This document shows positions 24,993 to 33,589 of a stretch of 64,000 nucleotides of DNA, piece by piece. Source of the stretch: Nonomuraea solani (lineage in GTDB: Bacteria; Actinomycetota; Actinomycetes; Streptosporangiales; Streptosporangiaceae). The notes beneath the pieces were generated by a model. That model searched no databases and was not told where the DNA came from. It saw only the letters and a program-made list of their open reading frames with translations. The stretch is taken from NCBI RefSeq assembly GCF_900108335.1, contig NZ_FNVT01000016.1, forward strand, positions 1-64,000, in the 5' to 3' direction. Numbering within the stretch: position 1 is the first letter of the stretch; each line of letters begins with the position of its first letter. A program made the position numbers and the translations under genes.

Positions 24993-26216
24993 TTATAGCC
25001 CGATTTTGTATGAACGGCGAGCATGGACCTTCAGCACGGCCAGTGCCACGAGAGCGAGCGCGGCGGGCACCACCAGGTAAACGCCGCAGAACGCCAGCGC
25101 GACGACCGACATGCCGGTCCCCACGACGGCCGTGATCCGGTGGCGCCCGGCCGGCAACATCCGCACCGCCGCCGCCACCCCCGCCACGGTGACCGCCGCC
25201 AGGCACGCGGAGGTCGCCCGCATCAACACGTCCAGATCAACCGCCCAGATCAGCACAGGCACGCTGAAAACGGCCTGCAATCCCAGGCTCCGGTACGGCG
25301 TCTCACCCGGCGCCCCGCCCCTGGCGAACCAGCCCGGCAGCGCGCCGTCCCTGGCCAGGGCCGCCCCCAGCCGCGCCGCCCCGGCCAGGTAGGTGTTGAC
25401 CGCGCCGAACGTCAGCAGCACCGCCACCACCCCGGTGACCGGCCGCGCCGCCGAGCCGAGGCCGATCTCCAGCATGGCGGTGAGCGGCACGCCGGTCATG
25501 TCCGCGCCGAGCACGCCGACGGAGGTGACGGAGACGCCGACGTACAGGAGCGCGACCACGACGAGGGTCACCACGGTGGCCCTGATCAGGCCGCGCCGGT
25601 CGGCGAACTCGGCCGACAGGTGGCTGGCGGCCTCCCAGCCGACGAACGCGAACATGAGCACCCCGGCCGCCGCCACCACGCCGCCCGCGCCGTACGGGGC
25701 GAAGGGGGTGAAGTTGGCGGCGTCGGCGTGCGGGGCGGCGGTGATCACGGCGGTGGCCAGGAGTGCGACGAGCAGGGCGACGAGGCCGATCTGCAGCCGT
25801 CCCGAGGTGCGCAGGCCCGCCGCGTTGGCGCCGAACGCGGCCAGCAGGATCAGGCAGGCGGCCAGGGTGCCGTCCACGCCCAGGCAGGCTTCGACGTACC
25901 GGCCGCCGACCAGCGCCCCCGCAACGGTGCCGAGGGGGACCGCGCCGTAGAACCACCATCCGGCCACGGCGGAGGCGTGCCTGCCGAACGCGAGCCCGAC
26001 GAAGCCGGCCACGCCCCCGCCGTCGGGGTACCGGGCCCCGAGCGCGGCGAAGGTCAGCGCGACGGGCACGCTCAATGCGAGCAGCCCCGCCCAGGCGAGC
26101 ACGGAGGCCGGCCCCGCCGCGGCGGCGGCCAGATGGGGCAGCACCAGCATCCCCGGCCCCAGCACCGCGCCCACCAGCAACGCCGTTCCCTGTCCAGCAC
26201 CCATTCGTCCAGTCAT
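24993..26216 (-). CDS. APC superfamily amino acid permease
   Basis: 407 residues with about 12 hydrophobic segments, starting MTGRMGAGQGTALLVGAVLGPGMLVLP, the APC first-helix pattern in which the GxG bulge binds substrate. Later GVLMFAFVGWEAASHLSAEF is the helix-6 equivalent. It probably imports or exchanges an amino acid or amine; the substrate is unknown. Divergently arranged with an Lrp-type regulator, which commonly controls a neighbouring amino acid transporter. Confidence 0.88.
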   Translation of the reverse strand: MTGRMGAGQGTALLVGAVLGPGMLVLPHLAAAAAGPASVLAWAGLLALSVPVALTFAALGARYPDGGGVAGFVGLAFGRHASAVAGWWFYGAVPLGTVAGALVGGRYVEACLGVDGTLAACLILLAAFGANAAGLRTSGRLQIGLVALLVALLATAVITAAPHADAANFTPFAPYGAGGVVAAAGVLMFAFVGWEAASHLSAEFADRRGLIRATVVTLVVVALLYVGVSVTSVGVLGADMTGVPLTAMLEIGLGSAARPVTGVVAVLLTFGAVNTYLAGAARLGAALARDGALPGWFARGGAPGETPYRSLGLQAVFSVPVLIWAVDLDVLMRATSACLAAVTVAGVAAAVRMLPAGRHRITAVVGTGMSVVALAFCGVYLVVPAALALVALAVLKVHARRSYKIGL

Positions 26217-26297
26217 GGGGCCGAACTTACTTCCCCTATTCGGACATAGGGGTCTGCTGGCGAACGTATGACCGGAATGCCATGCCAACCTGTGGTC

Positions 26298-26753
26298 ATG
26301 GACGAACTTGATTCGGCGATCGTACGGTTGCTCCAAACGGATGCGCGGCAGTCCAACAGGGAGCTGGCCCGTCAGCTCGGCATCGCGCCCTCGACCTGTC
26401 TGGAGCGGGTCAGGGCGCTGACCCGCAGGGGCGTGATCCGCGGCTATCACGCCGACATCGATCCGGCCGCGCTCAACCGCTCCGTGCAGGCCATGATCTC
26501 GGTCCAGGTACGGCCGCTCAGCCGGGCGGTGATCAACGCGTTCAAGTCGTCGGCCGCCGAGATGCCCGAGGTGCTCAGCGTGTTCGTCCTGGCCGGCGGG
26601 GACGACTTCCTGCTGCACGTGGGTGTGCGCGACCTCGACCACCTGCACGCGTTCCTGCTCGACCGGTTGAGCAAACGCAAGGAGATCGTCGGGTTCCGCA
26701 CGTCGGTGGTGTTCCAGCAGGTGCACAAAACGGTCCCGGACCGGCTGCCGTAA
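26298..26753 (+). CDS. Lrp/AsnC family transcriptional regulator
   Basis: 151 residues: an N-terminal winged HTH (LDSAIVRLLQTDARQSNRELARQLGIAPSTCLERVRALTRRGVIRGYHADI) and a C-terminal ligand-binding RAM domain (MPEVLSVFVLAGGDDFLLHVGVRDLDHLHAFLLDRL). Likely an octameric amino-acid-responsive regulator of the divergent APC permease gene. Start ATG 26298 (MDELDSAIV) fits the family; an in-frame start at 26268 is less likely. The 81-base intergenic region probably holds its operator. Confidence 0.9.
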   Translation: MDELDSAIVRLLQTDARQSNRELARQLGIAPSTCLERVRALTRRGVIRGYHADIDPAALNRSVQAMISVQVRPLSRAVINAFKSSAAEMPEVLSVFVLAGGDDFLLHVGVRDLDHLHAFLLDRLSKRKEIVGFRTSVVFQQVHKTVPDRLP

Positions 26754-26912
26754 ATTCGGTTGCACGGAGTCCCACGAACCTCATACCTTCATGGACATGC
26801 GCCTTTACCAGTAATTCGCCCAGTCAGCCCCCGTTCCCCAGACGCGGCAACTGAGCTTGTCGACCGGCCTTCGTTTCGAGCCGCGTCGTGAGTTACGTAA
26901 AGGAGCTTCCTT

Positions 26913-27029
26913 ATGCGAGTTCGCTCAGGCAGGAAAAACCCCCCGCAACTGCCCGTGGTGCGGCCGATGCCCAAAATGCCGCAGCGCCCGATCGCGCCGC
27001 CCCGGCGCATCCCGCCCAAGGGCCGCTAG
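26913..27029 (+). CDS. 38-residue basic proline-rich small protein
   Basis: A short ORF, too small for most gene callers. An AAAGGAG ribosome site lies six bases before the ATG. The peptide is about a quarter proline and strongly basic: RVRSGRKNPPQLPVVRPMPK, then repeats of PPRR/PPK-like motifs, ending PPKGR. No hydrophobic stretch or cysteine. It ends just before two hairpins that could terminate transcription. Function unknown; nucleic-acid-binding or antimicrobial peptide roles are speculation. The strong ribosome site and terminator context support expression. Confidence 0.55.
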   Translation: MRVRSGRKNPPQLPVVRPMPKMPQRPIAPPRRIPPKGR

Positions 27030-27031
27030 AC

Positions 27032-27092
27032 AACTACCAGGATGGTAGTTAGCGAGCGCCGCCTCCCCCGTTACGCCTGGGAGGCGGCGCTC
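27032..27092. terminator. Double hairpin between small ORF and thiolase gene
   Basis: AACTACC/GGTAGTT (27032-27050) is a 7-base stem, then GAGCGCCGCCTCCC (27054-27067) with GGGAGGCGGCGCTC (27079-27092) is a 14-base stem. On the plus strand CCACCCTTTT follows, so the second hairpin is a plausible terminator for the forward small ORF and may also stop the convergent thiolase transcript. Confidence 0.65.
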
Positions 27093-27100
27093 CACCCTTT

Positions 27101-28246
27101 TCAGAGCCGTTCGATGATGGTGACGTTGGCCTGGCCGCCGCCCTCGCACATCGTCTGCAGGCCATAGCGGCCGCCGGTGCGCTCCAGCTCGTGCAGCAGC
27201 TTGGTCATCAGGATCGCGCCCGTGCCGCCGAGCGGGTGACCGAGCGCGATGGCGCCGCCGTTGGGGTTGACCCGGGCGGGGTCGGCGTCGAGCTCCTTCA
27301 TCCAGGCCAGCGGCACCGGGGCGAACGCCTCGTTGATCTCGACCACGTCGATGTCGCCGATCGACATGCCGGCCTTCTTCAGCGCCCGCTGCGTGGCGGG
27401 GATCGGGGCGGTCAGCATGTAGACCGGGTCGTCGCCCATGAGCGCGAGCTGGTGGATCCGGGCGCGCGGGGTCAGCCCGTGCTCGCGCACGGCCTGCTCG
27501 GAGGCGATGAGCACCGCGCCGGAGCCGTCGGAGATCTGCGAGGAGGTCGCGGCGGTGATCTGCCCGCCCTCCTTCAGGGTCTTCAGCCCGGCCATCTTCT
27601 CCAGCGTCGTGTCGGCCCGGGGGCCCTCGTCGTCCTCGACGCCGTTGATGGGCTCGATCTGGTCCTTGAAGTGACCGTTGGCGATGGCCTTGGCGGCCCG
27701 CTGGTGGGACTCGAACGCGAACTGCTCCAGCACCTCGCGCGTGTAGCCCCACTTCTCGCACATCAGCTCCGCGCCGCGGAACTGGGAGATCTCCTGCTTG
27801 CCGTAGCGCTCGACCCACTTGTCGCCGAACGGGAACGGCATGCCCTTCTCCAGCGCGGCCGTGATGGACGAGCCCATGGGCACGACGCTCATGGACTCGA
27901 CGCCGGCCGCCACGACCAGGTCCTGGGTGCCCGACAGGACGCCCTGCGCGGCGAAGTGGATCGACTGCTGCGACGAGCCGCACTGCCGGTCGATCGTGAC
28001 GCCGGCGGTGGTCTCGGGCAGGCCCGCCGACAACCAGGCGTTCCTCGCAATGTCCATGCTCTGGGGGCCGAACTGCATGACGCACCCCATGATGACGTCC
28101 TCGACCGCCGCCGGGTCGACGCCGGTGCGGTCGATCAGCGCCTTCAGCGTGTGAGCGGCCAGGTCAGTGGGGTGGACGGTGGAAAGGCCGCCCTTCTTCT
28201 TGCCGACCGGGGTGCGGACCGCCCCGACGATGTACGCCTCTGCCAC
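27101..28246 (-). CDS. Acetyl-CoA C-acyltransferase (thiolase)
   Basis: 381 residues, thiolase fold. The nucleophilic cysteine is in DRQCGSSQQS (residue 89), the second conserved pattern is NPNGGAIALGHPLGGTGA, and the active-site cysteine in TMCEGGGQANV near the C-terminus. It catalyses either thiolytic cleavage of 3-ketoacyl-CoA or acetyl-CoA condensation. It lies beside fatty acid metabolism genes in the wider window but is not part of an obvious operon. It starts ATG 28246 with an AGGAGGC-like site upstream. Confidence 0.93.
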   Translation of the reverse strand: MAEAYIVGAVRTPVGKKKGGLSTVHPTDLAAHTLKALIDRTGVDPAAVEDVIMGCVMQFGPQSMDIARNAWLSAGLPETTAGVTIDRQCGSSQQSIHFAAQGVLSGTQDLVVAAGVESMSVVPMGSSITAALEKGMPFPFGDKWVERYGKQEISQFRGAELMCEKWGYTREVLEQFAFESHQRAAKAIANGHFKDQIEPINGVEDDEGPRADTTLEKMAGLKTLKEGGQITAATSSQISDGSGAVLIASEQAVREHGLTPRARIHQLALMGDDPVYMLTAPIPATQRALKKAGMSIGDIDVVEINEAFAPVPLAWMKELDADPARVNPNGGAIALGHPLGGTGAILMTKLLHELERTGGRYGLQTMCEGGGQANVTIIERL

Positions 28247-28325
28247 AGTGCCTCCTGGAAACCGAGCATTATTCGGTTACTAGGGGCAGAGTACAACAGA
28301 ATGACGTTCGGGGCTGTGCCCGCCT

Positions 28326-28985
28326 TCAGGCCGGCGGAACGAGGTCCTCCGCCGCGTCGACCCGGAACCGCCACCGGTCCACCACGAGGCCGTTGAGCGC
28401 CTCGGACAGCTCCAGGGCGAGCGCGCCGAGCTTGGCCGGCTCGTCGCCGCGCAGCTCGATCGCGGTCAGCTCGGTGGCGAAGGGCAGCAGTTCCTGTACG
28501 GCCGGAGGCTGGCCCTTCTGCGGCACCAGCACGGCCTTGATGTCGCCGGAGACGAAGGTGAAGTCGTCTTCGTGCTCCTCCAGCAGCGGCGCCAGCTCCT
28601 CGGCCGTGGGGCGTACCGGCAGAATCACCGCCGGGCCGCTCTCGGCCTCGTCGGCCGGATCGCTCACCTCGCCCCGGCACACCGACAGCCCCTTGAGCCG
28701 GAAGGCCAGCCCCTCGGCCAGAAAACGGTCGAAGTAGTCCAGTGGCAGCGGCCCCTCGGCGGTCACCCGCACCGCCCACACCTTCTCCAGTTCGCCACCG
28801 GTCAACTCCGGGTCGGCCTCGACCGGGGCGCACACGCGCACGTCGGTGGCCACGATGTCGTCGCCGTCCTTGTGGGCGCTCGGGTCGGCCAGCCGGATGA
28901 TCCGTAGCAGTTCGTCCGGGTCTGGTTTGGCCGGAAGGGCCGCCGTGGGGCCAGTCCGCAGTCTCCGCTTCGCCATCCAGCCCAT
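28326..28985 (-). CDS. Hypothetical protein
   Basis: 219 residues, soluble, acidic in the middle, with a basic N-terminus (MAKRRLRTGPTA). Segments like LLRIIRLADPSAHKDGDDIVATDVRV and VWAVRVTAEGPLPLDYFDRFLAEGLAFRLKGLSV suggest an alpha/beta domain, possibly two similar halves. No family recognised. There are two possible ATG starts (28985, or three codons in). It sits between the thiolase and sortase genes, on the same strand, with no obvious functional link. Confidence 0.6.
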   Translation of the reverse strand: MGWMAKRRLRTGPTAALPAKPDPDELLRIIRLADPSAHKDGDDIVATDVRVCAPVEADPELTGGELEKVWAVRVTAEGPLPLDYFDRFLAEGLAFRLKGLSVCRGEVSDPADEAESGPAVILPVRPTAEELAPLLEEHEDDFTFVSGDIKAVLVPQKGQPPAVQELLPFATELTAIELRGDEPAKLGALALELSEALNGLVVDRWRFRVDAAEDLVPPA

Positions 28986-29007
28986 GCCAGCCTCCGCGCT
29001 CAGCTTC

Positions 29008-29766
29008 TCAGCTTCGATAAGAGCTCGTCATCGTCGCGTAGACGATGACGTTGTCCGTGTAATGCCCGGTGATGCGGTTGTAGATGCCACCGCAGGTGAT
29101 GAGGTGGAGCTGGGCGTTCTCCCGGCCCCCGTACACGCGCTCGGTCGGGAACGTCTTCTTGTTGGCCTGCTCCACGCCGCCGACGGTGAAGACCGCGGTG
29201 GTCTTGTCCTGGCGCTGGACCTCGATGGTGTCGCCGTTCTTGAGCTGCGGCAGCTTGCTGAACACCGCCGGGCTCGTCCTGGTGTCCTTGTGCCCGAGCA
29301 CCACGGCGGGGCCGGCCTCACCCGGGGTGGACATGTTCCGGTACCACCCGGCCAGGTTGGCGTTGTTCGACGGAGGCACCTCGATCGAGCCGTCCTTGGC
29401 CAGGCCGACGGACTTGATCGGCGCGTTGATGCCCAGGCGCTTGATCACGAGCCGGACCGGCGTGGACGGCAGCATCGCCGGCGCCGGGACGATCTGCGGC
29501 AGCGGCGGCGGCACGTCCGGGCCCGCCTGGAACAGCGCCTGCTCGGGCTTGCCCGTGGGCTGCGACTGCAGGGCCAGGGCGTCCCTGTTGCTCTCCAGGC
29601 CGTACTCGGCGGGCGAGTTGAGCACGATCAGCATCCCGGCCACGACGGTCGCGACGCCGGCGAGGGCGGCCACGATCAGCACGGTCCTGAGAGCGGCGCT
29701 GCCCTTCTCCTCAGGAGGCGGCGGCGGAGTGGGCGCGGCGCCACCGTAGGGGTAGTAGCCCGACAT
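29008..29766 (-). CDS. Class F sortase (second pair)
   Basis: A 252-residue membrane-anchored transpeptidase expected to attach or process the surface protein encoded just upstream (five-base gap). An N-terminal proline-rich cytoplasmic stretch, one helix (TVLIVAALAGVATVVAGMLIVL), then the sortase core from about residue 95: VVLGHKDT with the catalytic histidine, and LITCGGIYN with the catalytic cysteine. The final GHYTDNVIVYA has Thr where many class F enzymes have Arg (Y-R-D-N), so the third catalytic residue may be another arginine. Confidence 0.85.
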   Translation of the reverse strand: MSGYYPYGGAAPTPPPPPEEKGSAALRTVLIVAALAGVATVVAGMLIVLNSPAEYGLESNRDALALQSQPTGKPEQALFQAGPDVPPPLPQIVPAPAMLPSTPVRLVIKRLGINAPIKSVGLAKDGSIEVPPSNNANLAGWYRNMSTPGEAGPAVVLGHKDTRTSPAVFSKLPQLKNGDTIEVQRQDKTTAVFTVGGVEQANKKTFPTERVYGGRENAQLHLITCGGIYNRITGHYTDNVIVYATMTSSYRS

Positions 29767-29771
29767 TTCGC

Positions 29772-31076
29772 TCAGCCCTTGATCGAACGTCGCCGCATGA
29801 CCAGCCCGCCCACGGCCGCGGCCGCGATCAGACCGGCGCCCGTCAGGATGAACAACCTGCCGTCCGGCCCCATCTCACCACCGGCACCGGTGTCCGCACC
29901 CGCCTTGGGGGTCTTGGACTTCTGCACCTTCGGCGTGACCGTCACCGTGGCGGTGCTGGTCCTGGTGGGGCGAGGGCTGGTGGTCGTGGGAGTGGGAGTG
30001 GGGGTCGGGGTGGGGGTCGTGCTGGCGTTACCGACCGTGAAGGTGTACGTCTTCAGCCCGGTCGTGCTGGTGGGCGCCACGCACTTGATCGCGGGCGAGG
30101 AGGCCGACGTCCCGAAGGCGATGTCGCCCGGGGTCAGCGTCACGGTGCCGGTGCTGGTGGGCTTGACCTTGATGGTGACGCTGGGGAGCGTCGCCAGGTC
30201 CGACCCGGCCGTGGCGCCGGTGAGCGTCGCCTCACCGGTCGCGGTGGCGGGCGCTCCGGCACCGCTCGCCTTGATGGTGGCGAAGATCTTGGAGCTGGCG
30301 GGGAAGTTCGTGGGCAGCGACAGTGGATCGCCGGTGGTCTGGATGGTGCCGGCCCACTTGACCTCGGCGTCGGCGTTGGCCGAGGCGGTGGTCGGGGGCG
30401 TCAGAACGACCTTGATGTCCACGTCGGCCGGGTAGTCGGTGTTGGTGGTGACGGTGGGAACGAGGTCACAGTCGTAGGTGATGATCTCGTTGTCGGTGCC
30501 ACCACCGCCCGTACCGATCGGGACGCTCAGAGCCTCGGCGGTGGTAGGCGTGGTGCACGTTGTCGTGGTGGTCGCGCCAGTGGTCAGGCCCAGCTTCAGG
30601 TCGGCGGGCTTCAGGGTGACGTTGCCCGTCATGCCAGCGGTGACTGCGACCTTGTAGACGACGCTGCCAGCGGGGACGGCGGTCTGGTTGATCGTGACCG
30701 TCGCTCCCTCCTTTGCCGTGGTCGCGTCGTTCACGGTGGCATTCGTTGGCGTCAGGGCCAAGGTGGCGCTCACCTTGCCGGCCACCGTTGGCGATGCGGC
30801 CAGCGTCAGCGCCGGGATGCTCACCGTCAGATCGAAGGTCTGGCCAGCCGTCACCGTGTCGGGTGTGCTGAGGCTGACTGTGATCGGGGTGGCGGCGGTG
30901 AACGTGAACGGCCCACCAGTGGCACACGTGTAGCTGTATTGCTTGGTCACGGCCGCCAGAGCCGCTGTTGGCGTCGCGACTATGAAGAGCGAACAAACGG
31001 AGACGACAAGCGCACCCATCAGTCCCAACGCGGACGTCTTATGGGCGAGGCGGCGCCACGCCTGGGACATAAGCAC
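29772..31076 (-). CDS. Cell-surface protein with sortase-like C-terminal signal (second pair)
   Basis: 434 residues: N-terminal export signal (about residues 15-42, ending TAALAAV), then repeated extracellular beta-rich modules containing paired cysteines, threonine/proline-rich linker (TPTPTPTPTPTTTSPRPTRTS), motif KTPKAGADTG, a hydrophobic helix (LFILTGAGLIAAAAVGGLV) and a positive tail MRRRSIKG. This is the classical cell-wall sorting layout with an unusual signal. The partner sortase follows five bases later. It probably projects an adhesin-like domain on the cell surface. Confidence 0.8.
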   Translation of the reverse strand: MLMSQAWRRLAHKTSALGLMGALVVSVCSLFIVATPTAALAAVTKQYSYTCATGGPFTFTAATPITVSLSTPDTVTAGQTFDLTVSIPALTLAASPTVAGKVSATLALTPTNATVNDATTAKEGATVTINQTAVPAGSVVYKVAVTAGMTGNVTLKPADLKLGLTTGATTTTTCTTPTTAEALSVPIGTGGGGTDNEIITYDCDLVPTVTTNTDYPADVDIKVVLTPPTTASANADAEVKWAGTIQTTGDPLSLPTNFPASSKIFATIKASGAGAPATATGEATLTGATAGSDLATLPSVTIKVKPTSTGTVTLTPGDIAFGTSASSPAIKCVAPTSTTGLKTYTFTVGNASTTPTPTPTPTPTTTSPRPTRTSTATVTVTPKVQKSKTPKAGADTGAGGEMGPDGRLFILTGAGLIAAAAVGGLVMRRRSIKG

Positions 31077-31210
31077 GGGTCCATCTCCGTTTCAAAGCAG
31101 TGTCAACAGTCGTGCCAGAATTCCAGCCGTTGGTCACGGTTAGGTTGAGATCCTACGAACTGTCCCTGTCAACTTCCCGTAAACCGCCAAATCGGCCACA
31201 GCTTACCGGG

Positions 31211-31993
31211 TCAGCCCTTCTTCTTTGACAGCGTTGCGTACACGACGATGTTGTCCGTGTAACTATGCGCGGTCTTGTTGTAGACCCCGCCACAAGTGAT
31301 GAGCCTGAGCTGGGCATCGTTCGTGTTCCCGTACACGCGGTTGGTCGGGAACGACGTCTTGCTGGCCTGCTCGATCCCACTCACCGTGTACCGGGTGACC
31401 TTTCCGTCCGACCGATACACGTAGATGTGGTCGCCCTTGGCAAGTTCGCGCAGCCGGTCGAAGACGGCGGGGCCCTTGCGGGTGGCGACGTGGCCGTTGA
31501 TGATCGACGGCCCGGCCTCCCCCGGCACCGGCGAGAACCGGTACCAGCCCACCTGGTTGGGCTTGCTCAGCGGCGGGGTGCCCAGCTTGCCCTTGATGTT
31601 CACCGTGACCGCCCCGACCGGCGCGTTCACCTTGATCTTGGGGATCTTGATACGACTGGGCCTGGCCTTGACCTTGGCGGCCCGGGTCTTCGGTGCGGGG
31701 ATCGGCGCGACGACCGGCAGGGCCGCCAGCGGCGGGGGCGCGTCCAGGCGAGCCGGGGTCAGAGGTGCGTTCTTGCCACCTGGCCCGACCGTCGCCGGGA
31801 GGACGAACGCGCCCGCGTTCGACACCTCCACCTTGGTCGGCTGGTCCTTGGCCGCCGCGAGCGGCGTCGACCCGTCCTGGACCGGGGGCGCCAGCGAGAG
31901 CAGGCTCACCATGACCAGGCCGACACCGCCGAGTGACCCGGCGACCAGCAGCCCGGGCAGCGCCCTCTGCATCGGTGTCTTCTGCTCGGCCAT
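31211..31993 (-). CDS. Class F sortase (first pair)
   Basis: 260 residues from ATG 31993 (a GTG at 31996 is equally possible, with GGAGG six bases upstream). N-terminal membrane helix (LPGLLVAGSLGGVGLVMVSL), a long linker, then a sortase domain: INGHVATRKGP with the catalytic histidine, and LITCGGVYNKTAHSYTDNIVVYA with the catalytic cysteine; the residue before DN is Thr instead of the usual Arg. The start overlaps the surface protein's stop, giving coupled expression. It probably anchors the protein at 31993-33405. Confidence 0.85.
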   Translation of the reverse strand: MAEQKTPMQRALPGLLVAGSLGGVGLVMVSLLSLAPPVQDGSTPLAAAKDQPTKVEVSNAGAFVLPATVGPGGKNAPLTPARLDAPPPLAALPVVAPIPAPKTRAAKVKARPSRIKIPKIKVNAPVGAVTVNIKGKLGTPPLSKPNQVGWYRFSPVPGEAGPSIINGHVATRKGPAVFDRLRELAKGDHIYVYRSDGKVTRYTVSGIEQASKTSFPTNRVYGNTNDAQLRLITCGGVYNKTAHSYTDNIVVYATLSKKKG

Positions 31994-33405
31994 CACTGCG
32001 CTCCTCCCGCGTGCTCGGCCCTGCGCCGGCGCAGCAGCAGCCCGCTGCCCGCGCTCCCCAGCACCACCGCCATACCGGTGGCCATCAGTCCGTACGGCCG
32101 CTCGACCTCCGGCGCCTCACCACTGTCCACACCGCCCTTGGGCGTCTTGCCGATCTGCGCCCTGTAGTACTTCGTCGCGGTCGGCCCGGTGGACTTCGGC
32201 GTGGACGTGCCCGTACCGGTCGCCTGGGGCACCACGATCACGCGGCCCAGGCTGTCGGTCACAGTGCCGGCGGCGGGGGGCGTGGTGTGGTCGTCAGGGT
32301 CGGGATCGGGATCCGGGTCCGGGTCCGGGTCGTTCGTGGGAGTGTCGCTCGGGTCGGGTGAGTTCGTGTCCGTGGGACCCGACTTCGGCCGGACCGTCAC
32401 TTCGATCGACACCGGAGTGGCCACCGGGCTGCACTTCGCGCTGTGGTATCCGGTCGGCGTCTGCGCCGTGGTGGTCGACACCTCGAACGCGTCCAGCCAG
32501 GTGAACTTGGTCCCGTCGGCCGCGGCGTTCACGATCTTGATCTTGTGCTTGCCGTACGTCAGGTTCGGCGACGTCCACAGGTCCTGACCGCCGTCGAGGT
32601 CGTCGTTGACGGGGTCGTCGTCGGCGTCGCGCGAGGGGTCGATCGTGGCCCGCTTGACATCGTCGATGAAGATGTCGACCGGACCGGAGTCCTTGTCCGT
32701 CGGCCCGATGTACGTCACGCCGGTGCCGACGAAGGTCAGCTCGGCAGAGGAGCCGGGCACGTTGCTCTGGTGCAGGTCGTTGTGCACGTGGTTCTCGGAG
32801 CCCGGCCGGTCGTTCAGCTCCGTCCAGCCGGGGCCGTACACGATCTGCATGTCGCTCGGATTGTCGGTGTCGTCACCGTCGTTGACGAGGACGTCGCCGT
32901 CCGGCGGGGTGAAGTCGAGCTCGATGTCCTTGGGTGTGATCTTGACGGTGCCGGCCTTGTTGGTCAGGCCGGGGTCGTTCATGATCGGCGGCAGGGAGAG
33001 CTCGTCGTCGGGACGCAGCGCGTCCTCCTGCTCGGCGCTGCCCCTGGGCTGGAGAATGCCCACCCAGTCCTTGCTGAGCTGGACGTTGCCGGTGGCGTGC
33101 ACCTGGCCGCCCGGGCCGAAGTAGCCCGGCGACTGCAGGCGGCTGCCGTCCCCGGTGTAGCTCATCTTCCAGGTGAAGTTGAGCGGGTCGCCGACCGTGA
33201 GGTCCGTGGCGAACGTGAGGTTGGTGGTCAGCCTGACCGAGCCGCCATGTCGCACGATGGGGCTGGGGCCCACGGCGACGCACGAGTAGTCGATGACGAG
33301 ATCGGCCGGCGCGGCCGACGCGGGTACGTTGGGCAACACCACTAGACCTAAGGTCGCCACAGACCCAACCGATGCGGCGATCAACGCGTTGCGCCACCGA
33401 CTCAC
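31993..33405 (-). CDS. Cell-surface protein with sortase-like C-terminal signal (first pair)
   Basis: 470 residues: export signal (MSRWRNALIAASVGSVATLG onward, cleavage near ASAA), a long extracellular region with a DYSC-type N-terminal domain and a calcium/acidic-looking part, then a repetitive acidic linker (DPDPDPDPDPDPDD), and motif KTPKGGVDSG followed by a hydrophobic helix (YGLMATGMAVVLGSAGSGLLL) and RRRR. The C-terminal motif matches that of the neighbouring surface protein, so both are likely handled by the two paired class F sortases. Confidence 0.8.
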   Translation of the reverse strand: MSRWRNALIAASVGSVATLGLVVLPNVPASAAPADLVIDYSCVAVGPSPIVRHGGSVRLTTNLTFATDLTVGDPLNFTWKMSYTGDGSRLQSPGYFGPGGQVHATGNVQLSKDWVGILQPRGSAEQEDALRPDDELSLPPIMNDPGLTNKAGTVKITPKDIELDFTPPDGDVLVNDGDDTDNPSDMQIVYGPGWTELNDRPGSENHVHNDLHQSNVPGSSAELTFVGTGVTYIGPTDKDSGPVDIFIDDVKRATIDPSRDADDDPVNDDLDGGQDLWTSPNLTYGKHKIKIVNAAADGTKFTWLDAFEVSTTTAQTPTGYHSAKCSPVATPVSIEVTVRPKSGPTDTNSPDPSDTPTNDPDPDPDPDPDPDDHTTPPAAGTVTDSLGRVIVVPQATGTGTSTPKSTGPTATKYYRAQIGKTPKGGVDSGEAPEVERPYGLMATGMAVVLGSAGSGLLLRRRRAEHAGGAQ

Positions 33406-33589
33406 GGGAGACTCCGATCACCCACAAATAGACCGAGGGTAGATCTTAAGGGCCAAACCACGCGCAACACATACGGAATGCCGTCTCTCAGAGCACTTGT
33501 GATGAAGCCGTGTCCACAGTCTCCTGCCGCACCGCAAAAGCGGGTATACCTGACGGTAACAGAATGGAATTCTGTGACTGGAGGCACTG

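Noticed and set aside
23054..25024. Longer acyl-CoA dehydrogenase starting at 25024
   Set aside because: ATG 24925 has a strong ribosome site and family-consistent N-terminus; the extra 33 residues look non-coding.
26857..27048. Frame with a CPWCGRCPKC zinc-like motif
   Set aside because: TTG start without ribosome site, and it overlaps in another frame the better supported 38-residue ORF.
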